NCBI GenBank assembly: GCA_012729555.1
Contig: JAAYCX010000044.1
Span: 1 to 64,000, forward strand
DNA from: Acidobacteriota bacterium
Lineage (GTDB): Bacteria > Acidobacteriota > UBA6911
Reading direction: 5' to 3'
DNA: 64,000 nt
Position numbers and translations under genes: made by a program. Positions 9,138 through 17,132 of the stretch are shown here, piece by piece. The notes beneath the pieces were generated by a model. The model had not been told where the DNA came from, did not search any database, and was given only the letters and a program-made list of their open reading frames with translations. How positions within the stretch are numbered: position 1 is the stretch's first letter; every line of letters starts with the position of its first letter.

Positions 9138-11486
9138 CTAATGGAGCCAGCGCAGGCTCAGGTGCCAGTTGCGGCCCGGTTCGGGAAAGCCCTCCTGGTA
9201 GTGATAATTCCGGTCCAGGAGATTCTTGACCCCTCCCGTGAGGCGCGCGCCCCGCCCGAGCGGGACGATCACCCCCACATCGACGGTGGCGAACCGGGAG
9301 GCGGGGACGATGGCCCCGGAATCGTTCGTCGTCACGGTGCCGCTTTCGTAGCGCGCCGCGGCCATCAGGTGAATGTCCCGCGCCAGGCCGTAATCGGCCG
9401 TCCCGACGACCTTGTGGCGCGGCGCGCGCACCGGGTGCACCCCCAGCATATTCGAGGGGCCCGAGAGGGTCCAGTTCAAATAGCTGTAGTTCGCGTTGAT
9501 GGCGAGCCGGGGGACGGGGGCGCTGCGCAGGGTGAATTCCACCCCCTGGTGGGTTTCCGTGCCGACATTGACCGCCTGCTGGCACATCCCGCCCGCCAGG
9601 GACGGGCACTGCCCCTCGAACTCTTCCGGAACGAGCGCGTTCTGGATGGCGTCGCCGACGTCGCTTCGGAACAGGTCCGCCTGCAGCATGGTGCCGCGTC
9701 CGAGGGCGTGCGCGTACCCCAAATTCCAGTTGCGCGCGTGCTCCGGCTGGAGGGACGGGTTGGGGATCGCCCGGCCGTAGCGGTAGGAGTAGCGGTCCTT
9801 GAGGGTCGGGAAGTGGCTCTTGCGCGCAAAGGAGAAAAACAGGGAGCCCGATTCCGACACGGCGTAGGAAAGCGAGGCGAGCGGGTTGAGGCCCCAGGTC
9901 CGGGCCAGGCAATCGGAGCCCGGGCAATCGAAAGGGGCGATCGTGTAGACGGTCGCGCGCTCGCTCCCGGAGCCCGTCACCGTCGTCAGCAGGTCCTCGG
10001 CGTCCACGGCATCGAGGTAATCGGCGCTGAACCCGACCGTCCCCTTCAGCCGGGAGGAAAGAGTGACGACGTCCTGGACCCCGATCGACATCATCCTGTC
10101 GTGCTGCCGTCTCCAGGGCTGGCCGAGGGGCGACTCCCCGGAGTAGGAGATGGAGCTTTCCTCGTGGATGTCGTCCTTCAGAAAAAAGGAAATCCCCAGG
10201 GCGTTCCGGGAAAAGCGCCGGGTGGAAAACTCCGCCGAGGTCCCGAGCGAGTGGTCATCCAGGGGCGCGACGCTCGAAAGCCCGGAATAGGTCGCGTCGG
10301 TGAAGCCCGTCATGGCGTTGCGGTAACGGTCGTAGAAGACCCGGAGCTTCAGGTCGCCGGTGTTCCCCAGGGTGGTCCGGGAGGTGAAGTAAGCCATCTC
10401 CCGCTTCCAGTCGGGCCAGCGCCAGAATTTCGGCTTGTTGTTGCGGGTGTCGGTGCCGGAATAAGGGGGGACCCCGTAGTCCGACTCCTGGCGGACGTAG
10501 GAGAGCACGTACTGGTCCCCGTCCCGCGGCGTCCAGCCCAGCCGCCCGTTGAATCGGGTGTCGGCTCGGTCGGAGTTGATCCGTTCGTGGTCCGGCTGCA
10601 TCGGCGTGGGTTCATACCCGCCCGAGAGCGGGAAGGAGTCCGTCTGGACCCGGTCCACCCCCCCCTGGAGGAAGAAGCGGCGCCAGGCGGTGCCCAGGTG
10701 GAGCCACGATTCCAGACGGTCGCCCGAGCCGGTCCCGAGTGCGGCGTCCACGTCCAGCTCCTTTTCCGGCCGGCGCGTCACCAGGTTCACCGAGCCCCCC
10801 AACCCGTTCGGCCCCAGCAGGGGGGAGGAGTATCCTTTGGCGACCTCGATGGCGGCGAGGTCGCTCGAGAGAAACCGGCTGACGTCGACGAAGCCGTCGT
10901 AGGGGACGTAGAGCGGGATGCCGTCGAGGTAGAGACCCACCTGGCGCGTGTCGAAGCCGCGGATCATGAGGCCCGCGCGGCCGCTCGAGGAGTTGTGGTC
11001 CACGCCGATCCCGGGGAGGTGGGGGACCGCCTCGGCGAGATCGACGGCGTACAGGCGCCGGATCTCTTCGTGGTCGAGGGTGGAGACCACGGGGGAGAGG
11101 GGCGAAGTCTCCGCCGTGACGCTGATCTCGAGCGTGCCCAGTTCGAAGGGGCGCCCCGGGCTGCGCTCCAGCAGCTTCTGCACGGTCTCGCCGAGCCGGG
11201 TGATGACGCTCCTTGTCACCTCGTCGTTCCAGGGCCGCGCCGGGACCTCGGGCGCGGCCACGCCCCCGCCCGGGTAAAGGTCGATCCAGCGCCGGACGGC
11301 CGAGACTATCGCCTCGGTCCCGGCCCGCCGCTCTTCGGGGCCGAGCGCTTCGCTCGCGAGGAAAGCCAGGTCGTCGAGCCAGGCGCGCAGCTGTTTCGTC
11401 TGCGCTCCCGACGGGGAAGCCCAGAAGAGGGGGGCGAGGAGGAGAAGGAGGGTCAGCGGGCGTCGAAGTGATCGAAGCATAGGCAT
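9138..11486 (-). CDS. TonB-dependent outer-membrane receptor, probably for molybdate/tungstate or a chelate
   Basis: 782 residues. A signal peptide (about 1-28, ending ASPSGAQ) is followed by an unusual segment of roughly 80 residues rich in helices, then a plug domain from about 115: LGTLEISVTAETSP (TonB-box region), DLAEAVPHLPGIGVDHNSSSGRAGLMIRGF and GLGGSVNLVTRRPEKELDVD. The rest is a 22-strand-type barrel ending NYHYQEGFPEPGRNWHLSLRWLH with the expected terminal aromatic pattern. It imports a ligand across the outer membrane using TonB energy. Being first gene in an operon with ModABC, its cargo is most likely molybdate, tungstate or a metallophore complex, which is inference from context. 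Two adjacent ATGs (11486, 11480) are possible. Confidence 0.88.
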   Translation of the reverse strand: MPMLRSLRRPLTLLLLLAPLFWASPSGAQTKQLRAWLDDLAFLASEALGPEERRAGTEAIVSAVRRWIDLYPGGGVAAPEVPARPWNDEVTRSVITRLGETVQKLLERSPGRPFELGTLEISVTAETSPLSPVVSTLDHEEIRRLYAVDLAEAVPHLPGIGVDHNSSSGRAGLMIRGFDTRQVGLYLDGIPLYVPYDGFVDVSRFLSSDLAAIEVAKGYSSPLLGPNGLGGSVNLVTRRPEKELDVDAALGTGSGDRLESWLHLGTAWRRFFLQGGVDRVQTDSFPLSGGYEPTPMQPDHERINSDRADTRFNGRLGWTPRDGDQYVLSYVRQESDYGVPPYSGTDTRNNKPKFWRWPDWKREMAYFTSRTTLGNTGDLKLRVFYDRYRNAMTGFTDATYSGLSSVAPLDDHSLGTSAEFSTRRFSRNALGISFFLKDDIHEESSISYSGESPLGQPWRRQHDRMMSIGVQDVVTLSSRLKGTVGFSADYLDAVDAEDLLTTVTGSGSERATVYTIAPFDCPGSDCLARTWGLNPLASLSYAVSESGSLFFSFARKSHFPTLKDRYSYRYGRAIPNPSLQPEHARNWNLGYAHALGRGTMLQADLFRSDVGDAIQNALVPEEFEGQCPSLAGGMCQQAVNVGTETHQGVEFTLRSAPVPRLAINANYSYLNWTLSGPSNMLGVHPVRAPRHKVVGTADYGLARDIHLMAAARYESGTVTTNDSGAIVPASRFATVDVGVIVPLGRGARLTGGVKNLLDRNYHYQEGFPEPGRNWHLSLRWLH

Positions 11487-11510
11487 AGGGCAAAGGCCTC
11501 TGTAATGGAT

Positions 11511-11527
11511 CGGGAACGGCGTTCCCG
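11511..11527. promoter_or_regulatory. Perfect inverted repeat in leader of the TonB-mod operon (candidate operator)
   Basis: CGGGAAC-GGC-GTTCCCG, seven-base arms around a three-base centre, 24 bp upstream of the receptor start and just downstream of its predicted promoter. The placement fits a repressor site. It does not resemble the known ModE consensus. Confidence 0.5.
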
Positions 11528-11545
11528 GTTACGGGCGGCACTTAT

Positions 11546-11574
11546 ACCATAGCCATGTCGTTTATAAAAAACAA
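11546..11574 (-). promoter_or_regulatory. Promoter of TonB-mod operon
   Basis: On the minus strand TTGTTT (11574-11569), 17-base spacer, TATGGT (11551-11546). It sits in an AT-rich patch unlike the surrounding DNA and reads towards the receptor gene, with a leader of about 55 bases that contains the inverted repeat. Confidence 0.5.
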
Positions 11575-11747
11575 AAAATGCGGCCAGGGTCGTCCCCCTT
11601 CCATGTGGCGCGCGGCTGTTTGGAACAGGGGCAATAGCGCAGGTGGCCGTGAAGGGCGGCGGGCCCCGCGCCGGTTACGCCGTAGAAGACCACCCGTTTC
11701 CCGCCCCTGCGTCAAATCGGGCCGGAGCGAAGCCGGCCCGTCCCGGG

Positions 11748-12122
11748 CTAATCCCGTGCCGTTTCGGCCGCGGCCTCGATTTCGGAAAGACGCTTCTCGA
11801 TGGCGTCGAGTTCCGTCTTGAGCATCTCGGCCTGGTTCCTGAGCGCCTCGGTCTCCGTTCCCGGGTCGGGTGTCCGGTAAGGGGGGTATCCGTATGGGAC
11901 GGCCCCCCGGCCGAAACGGCTCCATCCCGGCCGCCCGGTGGCGTAATACATGTTGCGCCAGCCGCGGCCGCCGCCTCCGAACCCGCGGCCCCGGCCGTAA
12001 CCGAAGCCGCGGCCCGGCCCGGGCTGCGCATATCCCGGCGCCCCGAACCCGGCGCAATAGCCGGCCGCGCGTCCAGTCATGGATCCCATTCCCATCGGTC
12101 CTGTTCGATCTCCTCCTGGCAT
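11748..12122 (-). CDS. DUF5320-family glycine/tyrosine/arginine-rich protein
   Basis: 124 residues. It begins MPGGDRTGPMGMGSMTGRAAGYCAGFG, the hallmark opening of DUF5320 proteins, followed by a long Gly/Arg/Tyr-rich low-complexity stretch (PGPGRGFGYGRGRGFGGGGRG) and a C-terminal coiled coil (EALRNQAEMLKTELDAIEKRLSEIEAAAE). Function of the family is unknown; members occur next to NifX/NifB-type dinitrogenase-cofactor proteins in anaerobes, as here. AGGAGG precedes the chosen ATG by 7 bases; an ATG two codons upstream is too close to that site. It lies 23 bp downstream of the NifX-like gene and is probably cotranscribed. Confidence 0.82.
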   Translation of the reverse strand: MPGGDRTGPMGMGSMTGRAAGYCAGFGAPGYAQPGPGRGFGYGRGRGFGGGGRGWRNMYYATGRPGWSRFGRGAVPYGYPPYRTPDPGTETEALRNQAEMLKTELDAIEKRLSEIEAAAETARD

Positions 12123-12145
12123 GGTCATGCCTCCTTTCCTTTTGT

Positions 12146-12454
12146 CTACTCTCTTGTCATGAAAGCCCCGCACCTCGGGCATTTGTGCTCGCTGCAGGGG
12201 ATCCCGCGCTGGTGCGGCAGCGTCGCGCCGCACTGCGGGCAGACGCAATCACCTTCCGGACCGGCGGCGAAGGGGCCGCCCATGCGGCCCGCGCCGCCAC
12301 CGCGGCCCGCACCGCCACCGCGGCCCGCACCGCCACCGCGGCCAGCGCCGCCGCCACGGCCAGCGCCGCCCCCACGGCCCGCACCGCCCCCACGGCCCGC
12401 ACCGCCCCCACGGCCCGCACCGCCGCCGCCTCCTGCTCCTCCTGGTTCCATCAT
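12146..12454 (-). CDS. Possible independent zinc-ribbon protein from internal start
   Basis: Within the fused frame, AGGAGGT (12468-12462) lies 7 bases before ATGATG at 12454. A product of 102 residues would start MMEPGGAGG, carry the GGAGRG repeats and end in the two-CxxC zinc ribbon, closely matching stand-alone proteins found beside DUF5320 and NifX genes elsewhere. Whether it is made separately, as a fusion, or both cannot be told from sequence. Confidence 0.55.
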   Translation of the reverse strand: MMEPGGAGGGGGAGRGGGAGRGGGAGRGGGAGRGGGAGRGGGAGRGGGAGRGGGAGRMGGPFAAGPEGDCVCPQCGATLPHQRGIPCSEHKCPRCGAFMTRE

Positions 12455-12865
12455 TGTGTTTACCTCCTGACACTCGTTGTGCATTCCCCTGCGGCGCCAG
12501 CCTTCCCTCCGCCCGCGGCAACCGGGCATGGCAAAGGTATCGTGCCCCAGGGTGTTTCCCATCCAGGCCGCGACGACCTGGTCCAGGTCCCCCGCCACGA
12601 AGGGAATAACCTCGATGCCGTAACCGGCTACGATGGCCTGCAGGGTCCGGGTGATGGCGCCGCATACCAGGGTGCCTATTCCCAGCTCCACCAGCCGCAG
12701 CGCCTTGTGTGCCGGAAAATCCTCCGGCAGGGTCGCGCGCGTTTCGCGCAATATCCGTCCCGCCCCGACATCCCCGACATCCCCGACATCGATGATGTGA
12801 AGCTGGCGGGCGGTGTCGAAAACCGGCGCGATCCGGTTGTCCCAGGCCGAGAAGGCTGTTTTCAT
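12146..12865 (-). CDS. NifX/NifB-type dinitrogenase iron-molybdenum cofactor family protein fused in frame to a Gly-rich zinc-ribbon protein
   Basis: 239 residues in one frame. Residues 1 to about 115 (KTAFSAWDNRIAPVFDTARQLHIIDVGD..., VCGAITRTLQAIVAGYGIEVIPFVAGD) are a NifX/NafY-like domain that in relatives binds FeMo-cofactor precursors or other metal clusters. After a basic stretch (MPGCRGRREGWRRRG) comes a run of GGAGRG repeats and then a zinc ribbon with CPQCG...PCSEHKCPRCGAFM. In related bacteria these two halves are separate small proteins. Here a perfect AGGAGGT site and an ATG-ATG lie at the junction, so the second half may also be made independently. No nitrogenase genes are visible. 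The loss of a stop codon or a small indel could explain the fusion. Confidence 0.75.
   Translation of the reverse strand: MKTAFSAWDNRIAPVFDTARQLHIIDVGDVGDVGAGRILRETRATLPEDFPAHKALRLVELGIGTLVCGAITRTLQAIVAGYGIEVIPFVAGDLDQVVAAWMGNTLGHDTFAMPGCRGRREGWRRRGMHNECQEVNTMMEPGGAGGGGGAGRGGGAGRGGGAGRGGGAGRGGGAGRGGGAGRGGGAGRGGGAGRMGGPFAAGPEGDCVCPQCGATLPHQRGIPCSEHKCPRCGAFMTRE
12283..12426. repeat. 18-bp tandem repeat, 8 units, coding for GGAGRG
   Basis: Eight consecutive 18-base units of the type CGCGGCCCGCACCGCCAC, three of them identical or nearly so and the others differing at 1 to 4 positions. Each encodes one six-residue Gly-rich repeat. The array is in frame, so copy-number change would alter linker length without frameshift. 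Confidence 0.9.
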
Positions 12866-13059
12866 CGTCGTACCCCGTCCTTTGTGCCACCCTCTATAGA
12901 GCAAATGGCGGGCCAGAGGCGACGCCGCCGATCCGGTCGGGGCAAGATGTGGATATGGAATCAGATAGGGCTTGCAGGCGGGGGAGGGGGATCCCGGTAG
13001 GGTAGCACGGAGGCTACTTTACCGGGGTCCAATCGCTGCAAAAATGCAACTCTCGAGGT

Positions 13060-14604
13060 CTACTCAGCCCTGCACTCGAAGCTGGACGCGTCGTCGAGGT
13101 CGCCCGAGCCTTTATACGCCGCCGTCTGCGGGTAGGGGCAGAGGGGGCGCGAGCGCGGCTTCTGACCCGGGCCGGTGCTTGCCCGGATGCCTTCGGGTGC
13201 CTCGCCCGTTTCCACCCAGCGGTCGATCACCGAGAGCATGTCGGTGACGGCGGGGGCGTCGCCGCCGCCGCAGTGGCCGGCACCGGGGATCATGAAGAGG
13301 CGGACCGATCCGGCCGCCTCTTCAGGGTCCATCTTCTCCGTCATCGATTTGTAGAAGTCGATGGTGTTCCCCGCCGGGATCAGGCCGTCCGCCCAGCCGT
13401 GCGAGAGGAGGAGCTTCCCCCCCCGCTCGAAGAACCGCCGGAGTCCGTCGGCCGGGACGTCCAGGATGTCGCTCCCGGCCCGGAACGATTCGGCCAGGTC
13501 CCGGTCGTAGTCGAAGGAGCGGAAGTCCCACTTCGGATCCTTGAACACAATGTCGCGGAAGTAGGAGGTGGCCACCGGGAACGGTTCTTTGCCGCTGACC
13601 AGTGCCATCAGCTGCTGCTCGCTCCCCGGGGGGAAGCCGGCGAAGACCAGCTCCCCTGTGCGCGGGTTTTTCACCCCGGCGTAGATGTCACGGAGCGCCT
13701 CGACCTGCGGCGCGGTCAGGCAGTCGGCCTTGCCGCCGTCGCGGCACTGGAGCCGGGCGGGATCGAAGCCGCATCCCTCGGGGTCGGCCGCGATCCCGTC
13801 CCTGAGCCCGTCCTCGGGGTCGCATTGATTCAGAAAGGCCTGGTTGACCGCCATCAGTTTGGGCGCCGGGAGGGCGCGTGGTTCCTCGCTCATCGTGGCG
13901 TAGCCGGTCCAGAGCGTGCTCAGCATCAGGCCCACCATGGGGTTGGCCGGCGCCATCGCGGAGATGCCGTCGTAATCCTCGGGGTATCGGTACCCCTCCA
14001 TGAGCCCCTGCCGGCCCCCCGTGGAGCAGCTGACCCAGAGCGACCTCTGCTCCTTGCGCCCGTAATAGGCGGCGATGAGGATCTTCGCCTTCACCGTCAT
14101 TTCGTGCACCGCCCGGTAGCCGAAATCGATCAGCTTCTCCGGGTGGCCGACGGCGAAACGGGCGTCCATGCCGCTGCCGACATGGCCGGTGTCCGTCGCC
14201 ACGGTGGCGTAGCCTTCCGCCAGGGGTTCGGCCAGCGCGGAATAGCTGATGCTGCCGGCCCACACCCCGTTGCCGATCCCGACCAGCTTGCCGTTCCACT
14301 TCTCGGCCGGCATCCAGATCTCGATCCTGATGTCGGAATCGGTCGTGGGCGTGAGCGTGGCGGTCACCCGGCAGAAGGCGGGTGCGGCTTTGAACGCGGC
14401 CGTACCTCCCGGCCCCCCCGCGAGCATCCCCCCGCCCCCGGGCGGGGTGAAGGCGCCCGCCGCGACCAGGGAGGCCGAGGTGATTTTCCCGTCCGGCAGC
14501 GAAAGCGAGGCGAGACTCTCGCAGGACGCAGCCCGGGTCGGCGCAGCCAGGAGGAGTGCGCCTGCGGCCGCCGCGCAGAATATTTTTGCCACATAGCTCA
14601 ACAT
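13060..14604 (-). CDS. Secreted tannase/feruloyl esterase family protein (first copy)
   Basis: 514 residues with a signal peptide (MLSYVAKIFCAAAAGALLLAAPTRA) followed by a Cys-containing mature N-terminus (SCESLASLSLPDG). The nucleophile motif SCSTGGRQG puts catalytic Ser at about 194 next to a Cys, as in the family where that Cys pairs with one near the catalytic His. Other family landmarks are WNGKLVGIGNGVWAG, AEGYATVATDTGH, HGWADG (Asp region) and the GAGHCGGG loop holding the catalytic His. Such enzymes cleave phenolic esters (gallate, ferulate, p-coumarate) outside the cytoplasm. It lies 34 bp after the GH51 arabinofuranosidase and behind pirin on the same strand, so the three are probably one operon for ferulated arabinose side chains. 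Confidence 0.88.
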   Translation of the reverse strand: MLSYVAKIFCAAAAGALLLAAPTRAASCESLASLSLPDGKITSASLVAAGAFTPPGGGGMLAGGPGGTAAFKAAPAFCRVTATLTPTTDSDIRIEIWMPAEKWNGKLVGIGNGVWAGSISYSALAEPLAEGYATVATDTGHVGSGMDARFAVGHPEKLIDFGYRAVHEMTVKAKILIAAYYGRKEQRSLWVSCSTGGRQGLMEGYRYPEDYDGISAMAPANPMVGLMLSTLWTGYATMSEEPRALPAPKLMAVNQAFLNQCDPEDGLRDGIAADPEGCGFDPARLQCRDGGKADCLTAPQVEALRDIYAGVKNPRTGELVFAGFPPGSEQQLMALVSGKEPFPVATSYFRDIVFKDPKWDFRSFDYDRDLAESFRAGSDILDVPADGLRRFFERGGKLLLSHGWADGLIPAGNTIDFYKSMTEKMDPEEAAGSVRLFMIPGAGHCGGGDAPAVTDMLSVIDRWVETGEAPEGIRASTGPGQKPRSRPLCPYPQTAAYKGSGDLDDASSFECRAE

Positions 14605-14638
14605 GGTTTTCTCCTTGAATAGCGGTTGAAAATCCGGG

Positions 14639-16210
14639 CTAGCGCAGCTCGAGGACCACGACCGATTTCGCCGGCAGGCGCAGGTCGAGCCGGCCCCCTT
14701 CCAGCTTCGCCCCCGTAAAGGGGACGGGGTGGAGCGTTTCCGGGTTTTCGAAAGTGTTGTGCGCATCCATGGCCTCCGCCGTCAGGACTCTGCCCGTGAC
14801 CGCCGAGACCGGCGCGCCCTCGATTTCCACCGAGACTCCGCTGGCGGCGTGAGGATCGAGGTTCACCAGGCCGATCACGAGCGATCCGTCCTTCGCCCGC
14901 GCGGCCGAGGCGGTGACCCGGGGAACGGACCAGCGGTCGTGGCTGTAGGTGCCCGTCTCTACCTCGGCCGGGAGGGAGACGGCGTCCTGGAACGGACGGT
15001 ACATGTGGAAGGCGTGATAGGTCGGGGTCCGGACCATCGCGGGTCCGTCGGTGAGGATCATCGCCTGCAGCACGTTGACGGTCTGGGCGATGGCCGTCAT
15101 CCGGACCCGGTCGGCGTACTTGTGGAAGATGTTGAAGTTCGCCGCGGCCACGAGGGCGTCCCGCAGGGTGTTCTGCTGGACGAGAAACCCGGGGTTGGAG
15201 CCCGGCTGGGGCCGGTACCAGGTCCCCCACTCGTCGACATACAGCCCGGTCTTCACGCGCGGCCGGCCGCCGGAGCGCGCTTTTTCGAGCTCCGACAGGA
15301 GCGCGTCCTGCCGGGCGATGAAGCCGTCGATCCGGAGGGTGTTGGCAAGGGTCCGGATCCATCCCTCCTCGTCGAAGCCGGTGGCCGTGTCCTTGTCCTC
15401 CCAGCGTGGTCCCAGGATGGTGTAGTAATGGAGCGAGATCGCGTCCATCCGGCCCCGCACGTTCTTCATCAGGGTTTCGGTGAAGACCGTCTCGCCGTCG
15501 TGGTCGCCCGACGCCAGAAGCTCCGGCATCGCCCCGGGGCGCGTCTTCATGAAGGTGGCGTACTGGTTGTAGAGGTCGGCGTAGTACTCGGGGCGCATGT
15601 TCCCGCCGCAGCCCCAGGTCTCGTTCCCCAGGGCGTAGATGGAAACCTTCCAGGGCCGTTCCCGGCCGTTGGCCTTCCGTTCCCGCACCAGGGTCGTGTC
15701 CTGGTCCCCCGTCATGTACTCCAGCCACTCGGCCGCTTCCCGGGGGGTGCCGGTCCCGACGTTGGCGTTCACGTAGGCGTCGGCGCCGATCAGCTCGACG
15801 AAATCGAAAAACTCGTGGGTGCCGAAGGCGTTGTCCTCGGGGACCCCGCCCCAGTTGGTGTTGATGCGGACCGCGCGCCGCTCCCGCGGGCCGATCCCGT
15901 CGCGCCAGTGGTATTCGTCGGCGAAGCAGCCGCCGGGCCAGCGCACCATCGGGACCCGAAGCTCCCGGAGGGCGGCGATGACGTCGTCGCGCAACCCCCG
16001 GGTGTTCGGGATCGGGGAGTCCTCGCCGACAAAGACGCCGCCGTAGATGCCGCTTCCCAGGTGCTCCGAGAACTGGGCGTAGACATTCTTGTCGATGACG
16101 GGGCCCGGATGGTCGGCCCGCACGACGACGGTGGTGTCGGCCGCCGCCACGGCGGAGGCGGGCAGGGCGGCCGTCAGCAAAAGCGTCAGCGCTCTGATGA
16201 AAGGTCTCAT
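14639..16210 (-). CDS. GH51 alpha-L-arabinofuranosidase, secreted
   Basis: 523 residues with a signal peptide ending ASAVAAAD. The catalytic acid/base is E197 in LGNETWGCGG and the nucleophile E327 in YVDEWGTWY, both in classic GH51 contexts. FSEHLGSGIYGGVFVGEDSP and VRWPGGCFADEYHWRDGIGP are N-terminal barrel signatures; the C-terminal part (from about 420) is the beta-sandwich. It removes terminal arabinose from arabinoxylan or arabinan, here outside the cytoplasm, whereas many GH51 enzymes are intracellular. The GGAGG site lies 7 bases before the ATG. Gap to the pirin gene is 28 bp and to the tannase-like gene 34 bp. Confidence 0.93.
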   Translation of the reverse strand: MRPFIRALTLLLTAALPASAVAAADTTVVVRADHPGPVIDKNVYAQFSEHLGSGIYGGVFVGEDSPIPNTRGLRDDVIAALRELRVPMVRWPGGCFADEYHWRDGIGPRERRAVRINTNWGGVPEDNAFGTHEFFDFVELIGADAYVNANVGTGTPREAAEWLEYMTGDQDTTLVRERKANGRERPWKVSIYALGNETWGCGGNMRPEYYADLYNQYATFMKTRPGAMPELLASGDHDGETVFTETLMKNVRGRMDAISLHYYTILGPRWEDKDTATGFDEEGWIRTLANTLRIDGFIARQDALLSELEKARSGGRPRVKTGLYVDEWGTWYRPQPGSNPGFLVQQNTLRDALVAAANFNIFHKYADRVRMTAIAQTVNVLQAMILTDGPAMVRTPTYHAFHMYRPFQDAVSLPAEVETGTYSHDRWSVPRVTASAARAKDGSLVIGLVNLDPHAASGVSVEIEGAPVSAVTGRVLTAEAMDAHNTFENPETLHPVPFTGAKLEGGRLDLRLPAKSVVVLELR

Positions 16211-16238
16211 GGATGTACCTCCGGTCGGTTGTGTCTTT

Positions 16239-17066
16239 CTAACGGATGAAGTTGCCCGTGCGCAGGTCGGCGAATGCCTGCTCGAGCTCCTGTTTCGTGT
16301 TCATCACGATCGGGCCGCCCCAGGCGACCGGCTCCCGCAGGCGCGGCCCCTCCAGGAACATGAAGCGGAGCGGCCGCTCCGCGGCCGAGACCACGATCGT
16401 GTCCCCTTCCCCGAAGAGGAGGGCCGATTTTTCGGCGTAGCGCGTTCCCGCCACGAGAGCGTCCCCCTCGAGCAGGAACAGGAAGCTGTTTTGCTCCGGA
16501 CTGGTCGGGAGGGCCAGGGTCTTCCCCTCCTTCAGCTGAAACTCCATCACCGTCGCCTGGAGGTGGTGGGGAGTGCGGCCCGCCGCCCCTTCCCACTCGC
16601 CGGAGATGACGCGCAGGCGGTAGTCCTCCCGGGCGATCTCGAGGGTGTCCTCCCGGCGGATATCGAAGTATTTCGGCTCCGTCATCTTCTCCCGCGCGGG
16701 GAGGTTGAGCCAGAGCTGCAGCCCCAGCATGCGGCCCGAGGGTTGCGGCATCTCCTCGTGCAGGATGCCCGAGCCCGCCGTCATCCACTGTGTCCCCCCG
16801 TCGGTGATCACCCCGCCGTTACCCAGGCTGTCCTTGTGGACGATCTCCCCCCGGACCAGGTAGGTGACGGTTTCGATCCCCCGGTGCGGGTGCATCGGGA
16901 ACCCCCGGACGTAGTCATCCGGGTTCGTGCTGTCGAAGGAATCGAGCATCAGAAAGGGGTCGAAATCCTCCACGGTGTCCCGCCCCAGCACGCGCACCAG
17001 GCGCACCCCCGCCCCGTCCACCGTCCGCTCGCCCCGGGCGACGCGCACCACTTTCTTTTCGGCCAT
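16239..17066 (-). CDS. Pirin family protein (bicupin)
   Basis: 275 residues with the N-terminal cupin signature HPHRGIETVTYLVRGEIVHKDSLGNGGV, whose two His, further His and Glu bind one metal, followed by GSGILHEEMPQ. The C-terminal half is the second, usually metal-free cupin plus the pirin C-terminal region (FLFLLEGDALVAG). Pirins act as redox-sensing cofactors or, in bacteria, as quercetin 2,3-dioxygenases; either is possible, and a flavonoid/phenolic role would suit the tannase-like neighbour. No signal peptide, so cytoplasmic. GGAGGAAGG precedes the ATG. It is first in the pirin-GH51-tannase operon and divergent from GH2. Confidence 0.9.
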   Translation of the reverse strand: MAEKKVVRVARGERTVDGAGVRLVRVLGRDTVEDFDPFLMLDSFDSTNPDDYVRGFPMHPHRGIETVTYLVRGEIVHKDSLGNGGVITDGGTQWMTAGSGILHEEMPQPSGRMLGLQLWLNLPAREKMTEPKYFDIRREDTLEIAREDYRLRVISGEWEGAAGRTPHHLQATVMEFQLKEGKTLALPTSPEQNSFLFLLEGDALVAGTRYAEKSALLFGEGDTIVVSAAERPLRFMFLEGPRLREPVAWGGPIVMNTKQELEQAFADLRTGNFIR

Positions 17067-17096
17067 GGCCTTCCTCCTTCCGGCGTGGGAAATGTC

Positions 17097-17125
17097 CTGT
17101 CGATCGTTGCCCTCCATAGTACAAT
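17097..17125 (+). promoter_or_regulatory. Promoter of GH2 gene, probably leaderless
   Basis: CTGTCG (17097-17102), 17-base spacer, TACAAT (17120-17125). The preferred ATG (17133) is 7 bases beyond the -10 box and there is no Shine-Dalgarno sequence. The same geometry is seen at the thioesterase and abiEi genes. Confidence 0.45.
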
Positions 17126-17132
17126 GCGGGTC

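Noticed and set aside
11511-11574. ModE box upstream of the TonB-mod operon
   Set aside because: The inverted repeat and AT-rich patch do not match the known TATATA-type ModE site.
12283-12426. Possible CRISPR array
   Set aside because: The 18-bp units are contiguous with no spacers and encode an in-frame Gly-rich repeat.
12146-12865. Evidence for nitrogen fixation
   Set aside because: The NifX-like domain and nifJ-type PFOR occur widely in non-fixing anaerobes, and no nitrogenase structural gene is seen.
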